Of a stretch of DNA of 64,000 nucleotides, positions 48,413 to 59,589 are shown one piece after another; position 1 is the stretch's first letter, and each line of letters begins with the position of its first letter. Location of the stretch: assembly GCA_046233135.1 (NCBI GenBank), contig JBJXHN010000004.1, forward strand, positions 744,001-808,000. The letters are read 5' to 3'. Source of the DNA: JBJXHN01 sp046233135. GTDB taxonomy: Bacteria > Pseudomonadota > Alphaproteobacteria > Rhodospirillales > Rhodospirillaceae. The notes beneath the pieces are model-generated. The model did not search any database. It had not been told where the DNA came from and was given only the letters and a program-made list of their open reading frames with translations. The translations under genes and the position numbers were made by a program.

Positions 48413-49692
48413 GGATGTTCCTCCGGCCCCTGGACCAGCACCATGGTCAGGTCATCCCGCAGCGGCCGTTCGGGGCGGCGCAGCCGGTTCACCAGGCGGT
48501 TCAGGCGGTCGGCGGCGGGCAGGCACTGGACGTCGCGCAGCAGGGCCGTCAGGGCTTCGATCCCCAGCATGCCGCCGTCTTCCGTCGCCGCTTCGGTAAA
48601 CCCGTCGGTAAACACATACAGGTCCCGTCCCTCCAAGGCCACCTTCTCCTCCGGGAAGGGGCGGCCGTCGGTGATGTCGGGCAGGATCCCCAGCGGCGGA
48701 ATGTCGGCGGGCAGGGCCGTGAACGAGCCGTCGGTCCGGTCGATCACCTGGGGCGGCTCGTGTCCGGCATTGGCCAGCAGGGCGGTGCGGCCGTCGGCGC
48801 TGATCATCCCGGCCACCATGGTCACGAACATGCCGCGCCGGGCGGTTTCCACCAGCTCGGCATTGATGGCGGTCATCAGCGGCCCGGGAGAGGGCAGATG
48901 CTTGGCCAGCAGGCGGAACAGGCTGGCGGTCTTGGCCATCATCAGGGCCGCATCCATGCCCTTGCCCGATACGTCGCCGACGCAGAACCACAGCCGGCCG
49001 TGGGAATCGGTCAGGTAGTCGTAGAAATCGCCGGACACCTGCCGGGCAGCCACGTTGATGCCGTGGATCGGTCCGCCGGGGGAGTCGCCGGAGGGCAGCA
49101 GCCCCCGCTGGATCTCGGCGGCCAGCTCCAGTTCCCTTTGCAGCCGTTCCCGTTCCAGCAGCTGAGTGGTCAGCCGGGCGTTGAGGATCGCCAGAGCCGC
49201 CGAGGCGGTCAGGGCCTCCAGAAAACGGCGGTCGTCATCGTTGAACAGACCTTCGCCATCGCGCTTGTTGATGACCTCCACCGCGCCCAGTTGGGTATCG
49301 CGCACCGACAGCGGGGCACAGAGAATGGAGCGGGTGCGGAAGCCGGTGGTCTTGTCCACCAGGGCGCCGAAGTCGGGGTCGCTGCGGGCATCGCGCACCA
49401 TTTGCGGCCGGTTGTCGGCGACGGTGCGGCCGATGATGCCGAAGCCGGCCGGCAGGCGCAGCCCGGTGATGTCCACCGGCCCGTGGCAGGCGACGCAGAC
49501 CAGCTCGGTGGCGTCGTTTTCCAGCAGGAACAGCGAAGCCGCTTCCGCCTCCAGCTGTTCGGCCACGCGCTCCAGCCCCAGGCGCATGGTTTCCTCCGCA
49601 TCCTTGGAGGAGGCGAAATCCCGTGTCATCGCCGCGATCAGATCAAGCTGTTCGCCGGGACGGAAGGTCGGCATGGGGTGAAAGGCGGTCAC
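48409..49692 (-). CDS. GAF-domain PP2C-type (SpoIIE/RsbU) serine phosphatase
   Basis: A 427-residue soluble phosphatase. Residues 30-170 form a GAF sensor (LIAAMTRDFASSKDAEETM, GIIGRTVADNRPQMV, SILCAPLSVRDTQLGAVEVINK). Residues 190-420 form a SpoIIE domain with metal-binding Asp in VSGDFYDYL, VGDVSGKGMDAALMMAKTA and RDDLTMVLVQG. It would dephosphorylate the STAS protein two genes downstream. It is the first gene of the seven-gene operon. The start is uncertain between GTG 49692 and ATG 49674, neither with a clear Shine-Dalgarno. The sequence CVACH in the GAF domain is cytoplasmic and not a haem site. Confidence 0.9.
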   Translation of the reverse strand: MTAFHPMPTFRPGEQLDLIAAMTRDFASSKDAEETMRLGLERVAEQLEAEAASLFLLENDATELVCVACHGPVDITGLRLPAGFGIIGRTVADNRPQMVRDARSDPDFGALVDKTTGFRTRSILCAPLSVRDTQLGAVEVINKRDGEGLFNDDDRRFLEALTASAALAILNARLTTQLLERERLQRELELAAEIQRGLLPSGDSPGGPIHGINVAARQVSGDFYDYLTDSHGRLWFCVGDVSGKGMDAALMMAKTASLFRLLAKHLPSPGPLMTAINAELVETARRGMFVTMVAGMISADGRTALLANAGHEPPQVIDRTDGSFTALPADIPPLGILPDITDGRPFPEEKVALEGRDLYVFTDGFTEAATEDGGMLGIEALTALLRDVQCLPAADRLNRLVNRLRRPERPLRDDLTMVLVQGPEEHP

Positions 49693-49860
49693 GGTCGCGG
49701 CGTGTCCCTGTCCTGACGGGTAACGTATCCCTTTGATACCATCCCGCCGATAACCCTCGATAGGATAAAGCCGATCCGTATTCGCAATGAAGTCGGTGTT
49801 TCCCTAAGTGGAATGCCAACCTTCCACCGCAGTTTTTTCCATACGATTCGGCAATGACCC

Positions 49861-51387
49861 CTATTCCGCCGCGCTTTGCCCTTTGATCGCCTGAAGGGCG
49901 TCCAGCGCCTTCTTGCGCGCTTCGCCATGGTCCACCTGGGGGGCGGGATAGGTCTCGTCCAGGCGGACGCCTGCGCCGCTCAACTCCAGCGGGGTGGTTT
50001 CCCAGGGTTTGTGGATCTGCCTGTCGGGCAGCCGGGCCAGTTCCGGCACCCATCTGCGAACGTAGTCGGCGTGGGGGTCAAACCGTTCCGCCTGGGTAAC
50101 GGGATTGAAGATGCGGAAGAAGGGGGCGGCATCGGCGCCGCATCCGGCCACCCATTGCCAGCCCACCGGATTGTTGGCCGGGCAGGCATCCACCAGGGTG
50201 TCCCAGAACCAGCGTTCGCCCCAGCGCCAGGGCAGCAGCAGGTCCTTCACCAGATAGGACCCGACGATCATCCGCACCCGATTGTGCATCCAGCCGGTTT
50301 CCCACAGCTCGCGCATGCCGGCGTCGACGATCGGATAGCCGGTGGTGCCGGTGCGCCAGCGCCGGAAGGCCTCGGCGGCGCGCTCGCGGTCGGCGGTGTC
50401 CCAGGGGAAGGCGGCGTACTCCCGGCGCAGGGGGGCGTCGGCCATGGCCGGATGCTGGGCCAGCAGGTGATGGGTGAACTCCCGCCAGCCCAGCTCCCGC
50501 AAATAGGCTTCCCGCCCCGGCGAGTTTTTCAGGCTGCCCGCCGTATGCCAGATCTGCCGGGGCGAGATCTCGCCGAAGCGCAGGTAGGGCGACAGCCGCG
50601 AGGTGCCGACCACGGCGGGCAGGTCGCGGCTGCGCTGATAGGCATGCAGGGCGCCGCTTTCCAGAAAGGCTTCCAGCCGGCTCTGGGCGGCGTCTTCTCC
50701 CGGTGTCCAGGTGGCGCGCAAGCCCCCCGCCCAGTCGGGCCGGGCCGGCAACAAATCCCAGGACTCCAGCGCTTCGGATGCCGGTAGCGGCGTCTCCAGC
50801 GGCAGGGCGGGCAGGTGTTTCGGGGCGGCAACGGGCCGGCCGGGGGCGCAGATCTGCGACAGGTGGCGCCAGAAGGGGGTGAAGACCTTGAATGGCGTGC
50901 CCTGCTTGCTGGTCAGCCGGGACGGGTCATGCAGCAGGCCGCCGTTGCTGACATGCACGGCCAGGCCGTCCTGTCCCAGGGTGTCGAAGATCAGGGCGTC
51001 GCGCCGGGCGTCGGGGCCGTAGACGCGATTCACATACAGCGCCGTGGCGCCGGTTTCCGCCACCAGCCCGGGCACCACCAGCTCCGCCGGCCCCCGTCGC
51101 AGGATCAGCCGCCCGCCCTTGCGCGCGATGTCCGCGCCCAGGGCTTCCAGGCTGTGATGCAGCCACCACCCGGCCGCCCCGCCAAGCGGCCGCCGGCCCT
51201 CGGCCTTCGTGGTGTCGTGCACATACAGGCACAGCACCGGCCGGCCGCTGTCCACCGCCGCCTCCAGAGCCGGATTGTCCGACAGGCGCAGGTCCTGGCG
51301 GAACCACAGGACCACCGGCCTGAGGATCCCCGGGTGGGGCAGAGTGCGCGGCGTGGCGGATAAGGCGGACGGGTCGGGGTCGGGCAT
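49861..51387 (-). CDS. phrB: Deoxyribodipyrimidine photolyase
   Basis: A 508-residue class I CPD photolyase that repairs UV-induced pyrimidine dimers using FAD and blue light. The antenna-binding N-terminal fold starts VVLWFRQDLRLSDNPALEAA; the FAD-binding C-terminal domain contains TSRLSPYLRFGEISPRQIW, WREFTHHLL, TGYPIVDAGMRELWETGWMHNRVRMIVGSYLVKDLLLPWRWGERWFWDTLVDACPANNPVGWQWVAG. All signature Trp and Asn residues are present. It reads the same way as the operon below but with 168 bases between. ATG 51387 is well placed. Confidence 0.95.
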   Translation of the reverse strand: MPDPDPSALSATPRTLPHPGILRPVVLWFRQDLRLSDNPALEAAVDSGRPVLCLYVHDTTKAEGRRPLGGAAGWWLHHSLEALGADIARKGGRLILRRGPAELVVPGLVAETGATALYVNRVYGPDARRDALIFDTLGQDGLAVHVSNGGLLHDPSRLTSKQGTPFKVFTPFWRHLSQICAPGRPVAAPKHLPALPLETPLPASEALESWDLLPARPDWAGGLRATWTPGEDAAQSRLEAFLESGALHAYQRSRDLPAVVGTSRLSPYLRFGEISPRQIWHTAGSLKNSPGREAYLRELGWREFTHHLLAQHPAMADAPLRREYAAFPWDTADRERAAEAFRRWRTGTTGYPIVDAGMRELWETGWMHNRVRMIVGSYLVKDLLLPWRWGERWFWDTLVDACPANNPVGWQWVAGCGADAAPFFRIFNPVTQAERFDPHADYVRRWVPELARLPDRQIHKPWETTPLELSGAGVRLDETYPAPQVDHGEARKKALDALQAIKGQSAAE

Positions 51388-51426
51388 GGCGGGCTCCGGT
51401 ACGGGGTGCGGGGGCGGGAGAAACGA

Positions 51427-52035
51427 TCAGCGCTGGGCGGGCAGGACGCGCAGGCTGTCCAGCACCCTCCGGGCCTGGTTCAGATAGGTATCGAAGTCCT
51501 CGTCGGTGGCGCTGTAGATGATCACATGGGCCACCGGGATGTCGGCGCGGGGCACCACGACCACCCATTGGCGCATCACGCCGGACGGGGCGGCGAAGCT
51601 GACCACCGCCTGCAATCCGTCCGCCCCCGGACCGGGGTTGAGGTAGCGGAAGGGGGCCTCGCGCAGCACTTCCTGATTCGGCCCACGGGCGCGGATGGCG
51701 TCAAGATAGGTGCTCAGCAGCGTCGCGGCGCCGCTCGCCGGATCCTGGGGCGTGGGATTTTCCTGGTTGGTCACGGTGACCGTGGCGAAATAGGCCGGGC
51801 TGCCCGGAGCACCGGAGACCACGACGGTGTGGCCGTCCCGCTGAGTCATCTCCCACCCCGCGGGCAGGCTCAGCCGCAGGCCCATGCCGTCCGGCTGCAG
51901 GCTTTGCCCCGGCGCGGCGGCTTGTGCGGTGGCCGTCGCGGCCTTCGCCCAAGAGGGGACCGCCACAAGGGAGGCGGTGAGCAGAGGGACGGCCAGGAAC
52001 AGGGCGAGGGTCCGCGTCATCGTCATCCGCTTCAT
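51427..52035 (-). CDS. Secreted protein of unknown function
   Basis: A 202-residue exported protein. The signal peptide (MTRTLALFLAVPLLTASLVAVPSWAKA) is followed by a domain with PDGMGLRLSLPAGWEMTQRDGHTVVVSG, reminiscent of small periplasmic DUF1795/PsbP-like lipid- or stress-related folds, but I cannot name the family. The ATG overlaps the stop of the HIT gene (ATGA), so the two are coupled. It may be cell-envelope located. The photolyase gene follows 39 bases downstream on the same strand. Confidence 0.75.
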   Translation of the reverse strand: MKRMTMTRTLALFLAVPLLTASLVAVPSWAKAATATAQAAAPGQSLQPDGMGLRLSLPAGWEMTQRDGHTVVVSGAPGSPAYFATVTVTNQENPTPQDPASGAATLLSTYLDAIRARGPNQEVLREAPFRYLNPGPGADGLQAVVSFAAPSGVMRQWVVVVPRADIPVAHVIIYSATDEDFDTYLNQARRVLDSLRVLPAQR

Positions 52036-52457
52036 TCGGGGGCCACCAGCAGGGACCGCAGGGCGGTCAGCCGCTCGGTCAGGGCTGCGGGGTCATAGGG
52101 CTCGGCCGTTCCCACGCCCCACACCGGACCGGGCCAGGCGGGGTCGCCGATGCGGCGGGCGATGACGTGAACGTGCAGCTGGCGCACCTGGTTGCCCAGC
52201 GCCGCCACATTGGCCTTGTCCGCCCCGGCCCAGGTCTTCAGCAGGCTGGCGGCCTGACCGGCTTCACGCCACAGCCGGGCCTGATCGTCGGGGGCCAGGT
52301 CGAAGGGTTCCACCATGTCCGGGCGGTCGGGCACCAGGATCAGCCAGGGAAAGCGGCTGTCGTCCATCAGCACGACCCGGCACAGGGGCCACTGGATCAC
52401 CGCGTGGGTGTCCTTCTCCAGCCGGGGATCAAGGGGGATGAGCGGATGCGAAGTCAT
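52032..52457 (-). CDS. HIT-family nucleotide hydrolase
   Basis: A 141-residue protein of the histidine-triad superfamily. The motif HxHxH is in VRQLHVHVIARR near residue 100, with family features DDSRFPWLILVPDR and PVWGVG. HIT proteins hydrolyse or transfer nucleoside monophosphates such as AMP-lysine or ApA; substrate here is unknown. ATG 52457 is chosen because the upstream frame lacks a ribosome binding site. It heads a small leftward group with the secreted protein gene and the photolyase. Confidence 0.88.
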   Translation of the reverse strand: MTSHPLIPLDPRLEKDTHAVIQWPLCRVVLMDDSRFPWLILVPDRPDMVEPFDLAPDDQARLWREAGQAASLLKTWAGADKANVAALGNQVRQLHVHVIARRIGDPAWPGPVWGVGTAEPYDPAALTERLTALRSLLVAPE

Positions 52458-52802
52458 GGGGCGAGGTCCTGATGCGCCGGGGCGGAGGGTCGGCAAGGAA
52501 ACGGGCAGTCAAGGAAACGGGCGGCCAGGGAAACGGCCAGGCCGAGACCGGTCGGTTCGGAAAAACCATGCAGAACCGGGCGTTGCGCGGCCGGAGTGAT
52601 GCCTATACCGTTCGGCTCCCTCCCTTGCGTTTGGGCGCCTGACTCCCAGATGGGGCGGGGCGAAGATCGATGCTAGAGCCTGGCCCCGCGAACCGGAAGC
52701 GCTTTCGGGCCGGGTCAGTTTTCCGTGGATTCAAGGTGTTGTCCCACCGGCTGGCGCTCCGCCGGACCTGCCGGGCGGGGTGCACGACGAAAGGCCGTTA
52801 GG
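52458..52802. other. Divergent intergenic region with a short tandem repeat
   Basis: 345 bases between the HIT and EamA genes. Three imperfect copies of a 16-base unit CAAGGAAACGGGCRGY run from 52493 to about 52540. The rest shows no recognisable gene or promoter motif. Confidence 0.55.
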
Positions 52803-53777
52803 ATGACAAAAGCCTCCGGGCTGATGGGGCGCCTCTCCTCCCCCTATGTAGTGCTGTTGTTGCCGCCCCTGTTCTGGTCCTCCAACGCCATCGCCGGGCG
52901 GCTTGCGGCGGCGGCGGACATCCCCCCCGTGGCGCTGGCCTTCTATCGCTGGCTGATTGCGCTCGGCCTTTTGCTGATCATCGGCTACCGGCCGCTGATC
53001 GACTGCTGGGATGCCATCCGCGCCAAATGGAAGGTGATCCTGGCGCTCGGTGCCCTTAGCGCCGGGGCCTACAACATGTTGATGTACGCCGCCCTGCAAA
53101 CCACCACGGCCCTCAACGCCACCCTGGTGGCCTCGACCCTGCCGGTGGTCATGGTCGTGCTCGCCCGGGTCTGGCTGGACGAGCGCCTGCGGCCGGTGCA
53201 ATGGAGCGGGATCCTGCTTGGGGTATGCGGCGTGGTGCTGGTGGTGGCGCGGGGGGATCTGGAGGTTCTGCTGACCCTGACCCTGCGGCAGGGCGACGCG
53301 CTGATGCTGCTGGCCACCCTGTCCTGGGCCACCTATTCGGTACTGCTGCGCAAGCATCCCCCGGGCATGCATCCCGTGGCCATGCTGACCGCCCAGGTCG
53401 CGGCCGGGCTGGTGGTGCTGATCCCGTTCTATCTGTGGGAGCTGTTCATCCAGGGACGCAGCCTGCCACTGAATGCCACGGCGGCCTGGCTGCTGCCCTA
53501 TACGGCGGTTTTCCCGGCCATCGTTGCCTTTTATGCCTGGAACAAGGGCATCGCCGCCGTTGGCCCCAGTGTTGCCTCGATCTACACCAATCTGGTGCCG
53601 GTGCTGACGGCCCTGATGGCGCTGGTGCTGCTGGACGAAGCCATTCAACTGTACCATGTGGCCGGCATGGTGCTGATCCTGGGGGGCATCTGGCTGGTCA
53701 CCGCCCGCCCCGGCGGCCTGATCCCCGGACGGCGGCGGACCGTCGCCCCGCACATGGACAAAAGCCAGAGAGGGTGA
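52803..53777 (+). CDS. EamA/DMT-superfamily transporter
   Basis: A 324-residue protein with ten predicted helices in two EamA repeats: LLLPPLFWSSNAIAGRLAAA, ALQTTTALNATLVASTLPVVMVVLARVWLDERL (first repeat) and PYTAVFPAIVAFYAWNKGIAAVGPSVASIYTNLVPVLTALMALVLLDEAI (second repeat). Members are inner-membrane exporters of amino acids or metabolites; the substrate is unknown. ATG 52803 follows AAAGGCCGTTAGG. It lies 113 bases upstream of the hemerythrin gene. Confidence 0.9.
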   Translation: MTKASGLMGRLSSPYVVLLLPPLFWSSNAIAGRLAAAADIPPVALAFYRWLIALGLLLIIGYRPLIDCWDAIRAKWKVILALGALSAGAYNMLMYAALQTTTALNATLVASTLPVVMVVLARVWLDERLRPVQWSGILLGVCGVVLVVARGDLEVLLTLTLRQGDALMLLATLSWATYSVLLRKHPPGMHPVAMLTAQVAAGLVVLIPFYLWELFIQGRSLPLNATAAWLLPYTAVFPAIVAFYAWNKGIAAVGPSVASIYTNLVPVLTALMALVLLDEAIQLYHVAGMVLILGGIWLVTARPGGLIPGRRRTVAPHMDKSQRG

Positions 53778-53890
53778 CCGGGCGGTCTTCTTGCGAATGA
53801 CCTATGGCCCAAACCGGCGGCAAAGGTGTAGGCTGACTGCCTGTGGATTCAGCAATCGGGGCGATTCATCATCGCCGAGGAAGGGTGCCC

Positions 53891-54430
53891 GTGTCCCATC
53901 AGTCCCAGTCCGTCACCGAAGCCGGCAAGCCGCTGATCGAATGGTCGGAGTCGTTCAGCGTTGGCGTTCCCCTGATCGACCGGGATCACCGGGTGCTGGT
54001 GGATCTGATCAACCAGCTGCCCGCGGCCCTGGACGGGGACGAATCCCGATGGGTGGTCGGCAGCGTGCTCGGCGGCCTGTGGGATTACACAGAATACCAT
54101 TTCGCCCGCGAAGAAGCCCTTCAGGAAGCCGCCGGCTACCCCGATCTGCCGGCCCACCACGGCCACCATGTCGCCCTGAAGGACGAAGTGCGCCGCCATA
54201 TGGACCACTACGACGCCGATCCCGAGGGCATGGACAAGGCCGCCCTGCTGGCCTTCATGCAGAACTGGCTGATCGAACATATCCTCCAGGAAGACATGAC
54301 CTACCGCCCCTTCGTCGAACATAACGCCGAAGCCCAGGCCGTCGCCGAACGCGTCGGCCTGATGGACGGCGATGATGATCCCTGCGACGACGATACCGGA
54401 TTTGCCGCCCTGTTCGTGCTGCGGGATTAG
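53891..54430 (+). CDS. Bacteriohemerythrin
   Basis: A 179-residue non-haem di-iron oxygen-binding protein: IDRDHRVLVDLINQL (first His), DYTEYHFAREEALQEA (His and Glu), PAHHGHHVALKDEV (His pair) and WLIEHILQEDMTYRPF (His and Asp). All expected iron ligands are present. It may deliver or scavenge oxygen, which could matter in a microaerobic nitrogen fixer. The start GTG 53891 has AGGAAGG upstream; other in-frame starts further up lack one. The C-terminus has an acidic tail (DGDDDPCDDD). Confidence 0.88.
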   Translation: MSHQSQSVTEAGKPLIEWSESFSVGVPLIDRDHRVLVDLINQLPAALDGDESRWVVGSVLGGLWDYTEYHFAREEALQEAAGYPDLPAHHGHHVALKDEVRRHMDHYDADPEGMDKAALLAFMQNWLIEHILQEDMTYRPFVEHNAEAQAVAERVGLMDGDDDPCDDDTGFAALFVLRD

Positions 54431-54478
54431 AGCGGAATGCGATGAAGTGGACACCGGTTCATCGCGAAAAATTCCGCT
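54431..54478. repeat. Interspersed palindromic element, copy 1
   Basis: Nested arms AGCGGAAT (54431-54438)/ATTCCGCT (54471-54478) and GCGATGAA (54439-54446)/TTCATCGC (54458-54465) enclose GTGGACACCGG. The core AAGTGGACACCGGTT recurs as AAGTGGGCACCGGTT at 63546. It resembles the short palindromic repeats common in rhizobia and Azospirillum. Confidence 0.75.
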
Positions 54479-54550
54479 TAAACAAAAGCCTAGAGCGGGC
54501 TATCGAGTCAACCTGGAGCCTTCCCGCTCTAGGGCGCGCCGCTCAACAAT

Positions 54551-54583
54551 AAACCGGAGAGACGGCGGTCCCTCCGGTTTTTT
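54551..54583. terminator. Bidirectional terminator between hemerythrin and folD
   Basis: AAACCGGAG (54551-54559) pairs with CTCCGGTTT (54572-54580), followed by TTTGTT on the plus strand and by TTTATTG on the minus strand. It serves both convergent genes. Confidence 0.85.
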
Positions 54584-54612
54584 GTTCCCGTTCTGCAAGG
54601 CGGGAGCGGATG

Positions 54613-55506
54613 TCAGATCAGCGCCGGCGGTGTCAGGCCGTTGGCCCGGCAGGCTGCTTCCAGGGTGTTGGCCAGCAGCACGGCGATGGTCATCGGACCC
54701 ACGCCGCCGGGCACGGGGGTGATGGCGCCGGCCACCTCGCGGACGGACTCGAAGTCCACGTCCCCCACCAGCTTGCCCTTTTCCTGGCCCGGTTCGGGGG
54801 GCAGGCGGTTGATGCCCACGTCGATCACCGTGGCGCCGGGCTTCACCCATTCCGCCGTCACCATGCGCGGGCGGCCGACGGCGGCCACCAGGATGTCGGC
54901 GCTGCGGCACAGGCCTGGGAGGTCGCGGGTCCGGGAATGGGCGATGGTCACCGTGCAGCTTTTTTGCAGCAGCAACTGGGCCATCGGCTTGCCGACGATG
55001 TTGGAGCGGCCGATGACCACCGCGTTCAGGCCGGTCAGGTCGCCCAGGGTTTCTTCCAGCAGCATCAGGCAGCCGCGCGGCGTGCAGGGCACCAGGGCCG
55101 GGGCGCCGTTCATCAGGTTGCCGGTGTTGATGGGGTGGAAGCCGTCCACATCCTTGGCCGGGTCGATGGCCTGGATGACCTTGCCTTCCGAGATGTGACC
55201 GGGCAGGGGCAGCTGGACCAGGATGCCGTGCACGGCCGGGTTGGCGTTCAGCTCGGCGACCTTGGCCAGCAGGGCCTCTTCGCTGGTGTCGGCGGGCAGG
55301 CGATGGGCGGTGGAGCGCATGCCCATCTCGGCGGCGGTGCGTTCCTTGGATCCCACATAAACCTTGCTGGCCGGATCGTCGCCCACCAGGACCACGTCCA
55401 GGCCGGGGATCAGGCCATGATCGGTGCGCACCATGTCCACTGCGGCGGCGATGCGCTGGCGCAGGGTCGCGGCGACGGCCTTTCCATCAATAATACGTGC
55501 GGTCAT
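54613..55506 (-). CDS. folD: Methylenetetrahydrofolate dehydrogenase / cyclohydrolase (FolD)
   Basis: A 297-residue bifunctional enzyme converting methylene- to formyl-tetrahydrofolate. Family motifs are DDPASKVYVGSKERTAAEMGM (catalytic Lys and Tyr), HGILVQLPLPGHI, PAKDVDGFHPINTGNL, NAVVIGRSNIVGKPMAQLL (NADP site) and TPVPGGVGPMTIAVLL. ATG 55506 has GGAAAGGA upstream; the frame extends to 55563, but without a ribosome binding site. It is divergent from alaS by 258 bases. Confidence 0.96.
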   Translation of the reverse strand: MTARIIDGKAVAATLRQRIAAAVDMVRTDHGLIPGLDVVLVGDDPASKVYVGSKERTAAEMGMRSTAHRLPADTSEEALLAKVAELNANPAVHGILVQLPLPGHISEGKVIQAIDPAKDVDGFHPINTGNLMNGAPALVPCTPRGCLMLLEETLGDLTGLNAVVIGRSNIVGKPMAQLLLQKSCTVTIAHSRTRDLPGLCRSADILVAAVGRPRMVTAEWVKPGATVIDVGINRLPPEPGQEKGKLVGDVDFESVREVAGAITPVPGGVGPMTIAVLLANTLEAACRANGLTPPALI

Positions 55507-55764
55507 GGGCGGTCCTTTCCCTGAATGAGCGCCGGCAACGGCAGTGTCCGGAAGCGGCGGCACTTTACCCCCGGGGCGGTCGGCGGGAAAGGGATGGTCT
55601 CGCCGGGCCGTGGCGTTTTTTCGCTGGCCTGTTTTTCCTTGTGAAGTACCCTCTGCTCCCTTTAAGTGAGGTGCGCTTCCGCCGCGCCGGTCCCGTGCCG
55701 GCAGGGCGGGGGCTTAAGACCACCGCACGCAGTTTTCCCGTGACCAGGACGAACGGACCAAGGC

Positions 55765-58422
<2,658 letters not shown>

Positions 58423-58451
58423 GGCGTTCGCGTCGCTCTCTGATGCATGCG

Positions 58452-58494
58452 AAAGCGGCGCCGTCCCGATCTTCGGGGCGGCGCCGCTTTCTTT
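58452..58494 (+). terminator. Rho-independent terminator of alaS
   Basis: AAAGCGGCGCC (58452-58462) pairs perfectly with GGCGCCGCTTT (58480-58490), followed by CTTT. It lies 30 bases after the alaS stop. Confidence 0.85.
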
Positions 58495-58517
58495 GGACCC
58501 TCTACACCATCGGGGGG

Positions 58518-59552
58518 CTAAACCATCGGCGGGTTGAGGCGGGCGAAGCCCTCCTGCCGGGTGTAGGGAAAGTGGGGGTAGGGGGGCGTTACCGTACTGG
58601 CCGCATCCAGGCGTGCGATCTGGTCCGGGGTCAGGGTCCAGCCGACGGCACCGAGATTCTGGCGCAGCTGCTCTTCCGTGCGGGCGCCGAGGATCACCGA
58701 CGACACCGTGGGGCGCCGCAGCAGCCAGTTCAGGGCCACCTGCGGCACCGTCTTGCCCGTCTCCTGGCCGATGGCTTCCAGCACATCGACGATGTCATAC
58801 AGGCGCGGGTCGTCCACCGGCGGGCCGAAGCTGGCAGTCTCATGCAGGCGGCTGTTTTCGGGCAGGGGGGTGCCGCGCCGCACCTTGCCGGTCAGCCGTC
58901 CCCAGCCCAGCGGGCTCCACACCAGGGCGCCGACCCCCTGGTCGCGGGCCAGCGGCATCAGGTCCCATTCATAGTCCCGGCCGACCAGGGAATAGTACAC
59001 CTGGTGGGCCACATACCGCGGCCAGCCATGCCGGTCGGCCAGGGCCAGCGCCTTCATCAGCTGCCAGCCGGCGAAGTTGGAGGCGCCGACATAGCGCACC
59101 TTGCCCGCCCGGATCAGCTGGTCGAGGGTGGCCAGGACCTCGTCGACCGGGGTGACGGCGTCGAAGGCGTGTAGCTGCAGCAGGTCGATATAGTCCGTGC
59201 CCAACCGGGACAGCGCGGTGTCGACGGCGGCGATCAGTCGGGGACGGGAGGACCCTGCGTCATTGGGGCCGTTGCCCAGGGGCAGGCCGGTCTTGGTGGA
59301 GATCAGCAGCGTGTCGCGCCGGCCCTTGATGGCCTCACCGAGAACGGCTTCGGACGCACCATCGGAATAGACGTCGGCGGTGTCGAACAGGGTCACTCCG
59401 GCGTCCAGGCAGATGTCCACCAGGCGGCGGGCTTCGCGGGCATCGGTGGTACCCCAGTTGCCGAACAGCGGGCCGGTGCCGCCGAAGGTGCCCGTGCCGA
59501 AACTGAGGGCTGGCACCCGAAGGCCGGAGGCACCGAGCTGACGATAGTCCAT
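58518..59552 (-). CDS. Aldo/keto reductase
   Basis: A 344-residue NADPH-dependent reductase of the AKR barrel family: MDYRQLGASGLRVPALSFGTG, FDTADVYSDGASEAVLGEAIKG (catalytic Asp and Tyr), LISTKTGL (Lys), DYIDLLQLHAFD (His) and SNFAGWQ. Substrates of such enzymes are carbonyl compounds. It lies downstream of an MFS exporter gene on the same strand, 37 bases apart, and both face a divergent LysR gene, a common arrangement for inducible detoxification genes. Confidence 0.93.
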   Translation of the reverse strand: MDYRQLGASGLRVPALSFGTGTFGGTGPLFGNWGTTDAREARRLVDICLDAGVTLFDTADVYSDGASEAVLGEAIKGRRDTLLISTKTGLPLGNGPNDAGSSRPRLIAAVDTALSRLGTDYIDLLQLHAFDAVTPVDEVLATLDQLIRAGKVRYVGASNFAGWQLMKALALADRHGWPRYVAHQVYYSLVGRDYEWDLMPLARDQGVGALVWSPLGWGRLTGKVRRGTPLPENSRLHETASFGPPVDDPRLYDIVDVLEAIGQETGKTVPQVALNWLLRRPTVSSVILGARTEEQLRQNLGAVGWTLTPDQIARLDAASTVTPPYPHFPYTRQEGFARLNPPMV

Positions 59553-59589
59553 GGGATTGCTCCTTGAGAGAGGGGGGAAAATGGGGAGG

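Noticed and set aside
49440..49560. A CVACH motif in the SpoIIE phosphatase, like a c-type haem site
   Set aside because: It lies in the cytoplasmic GAF domain of a protein with no signal peptide or membrane helix, so haem-c attachment is not possible. It is a chance match.
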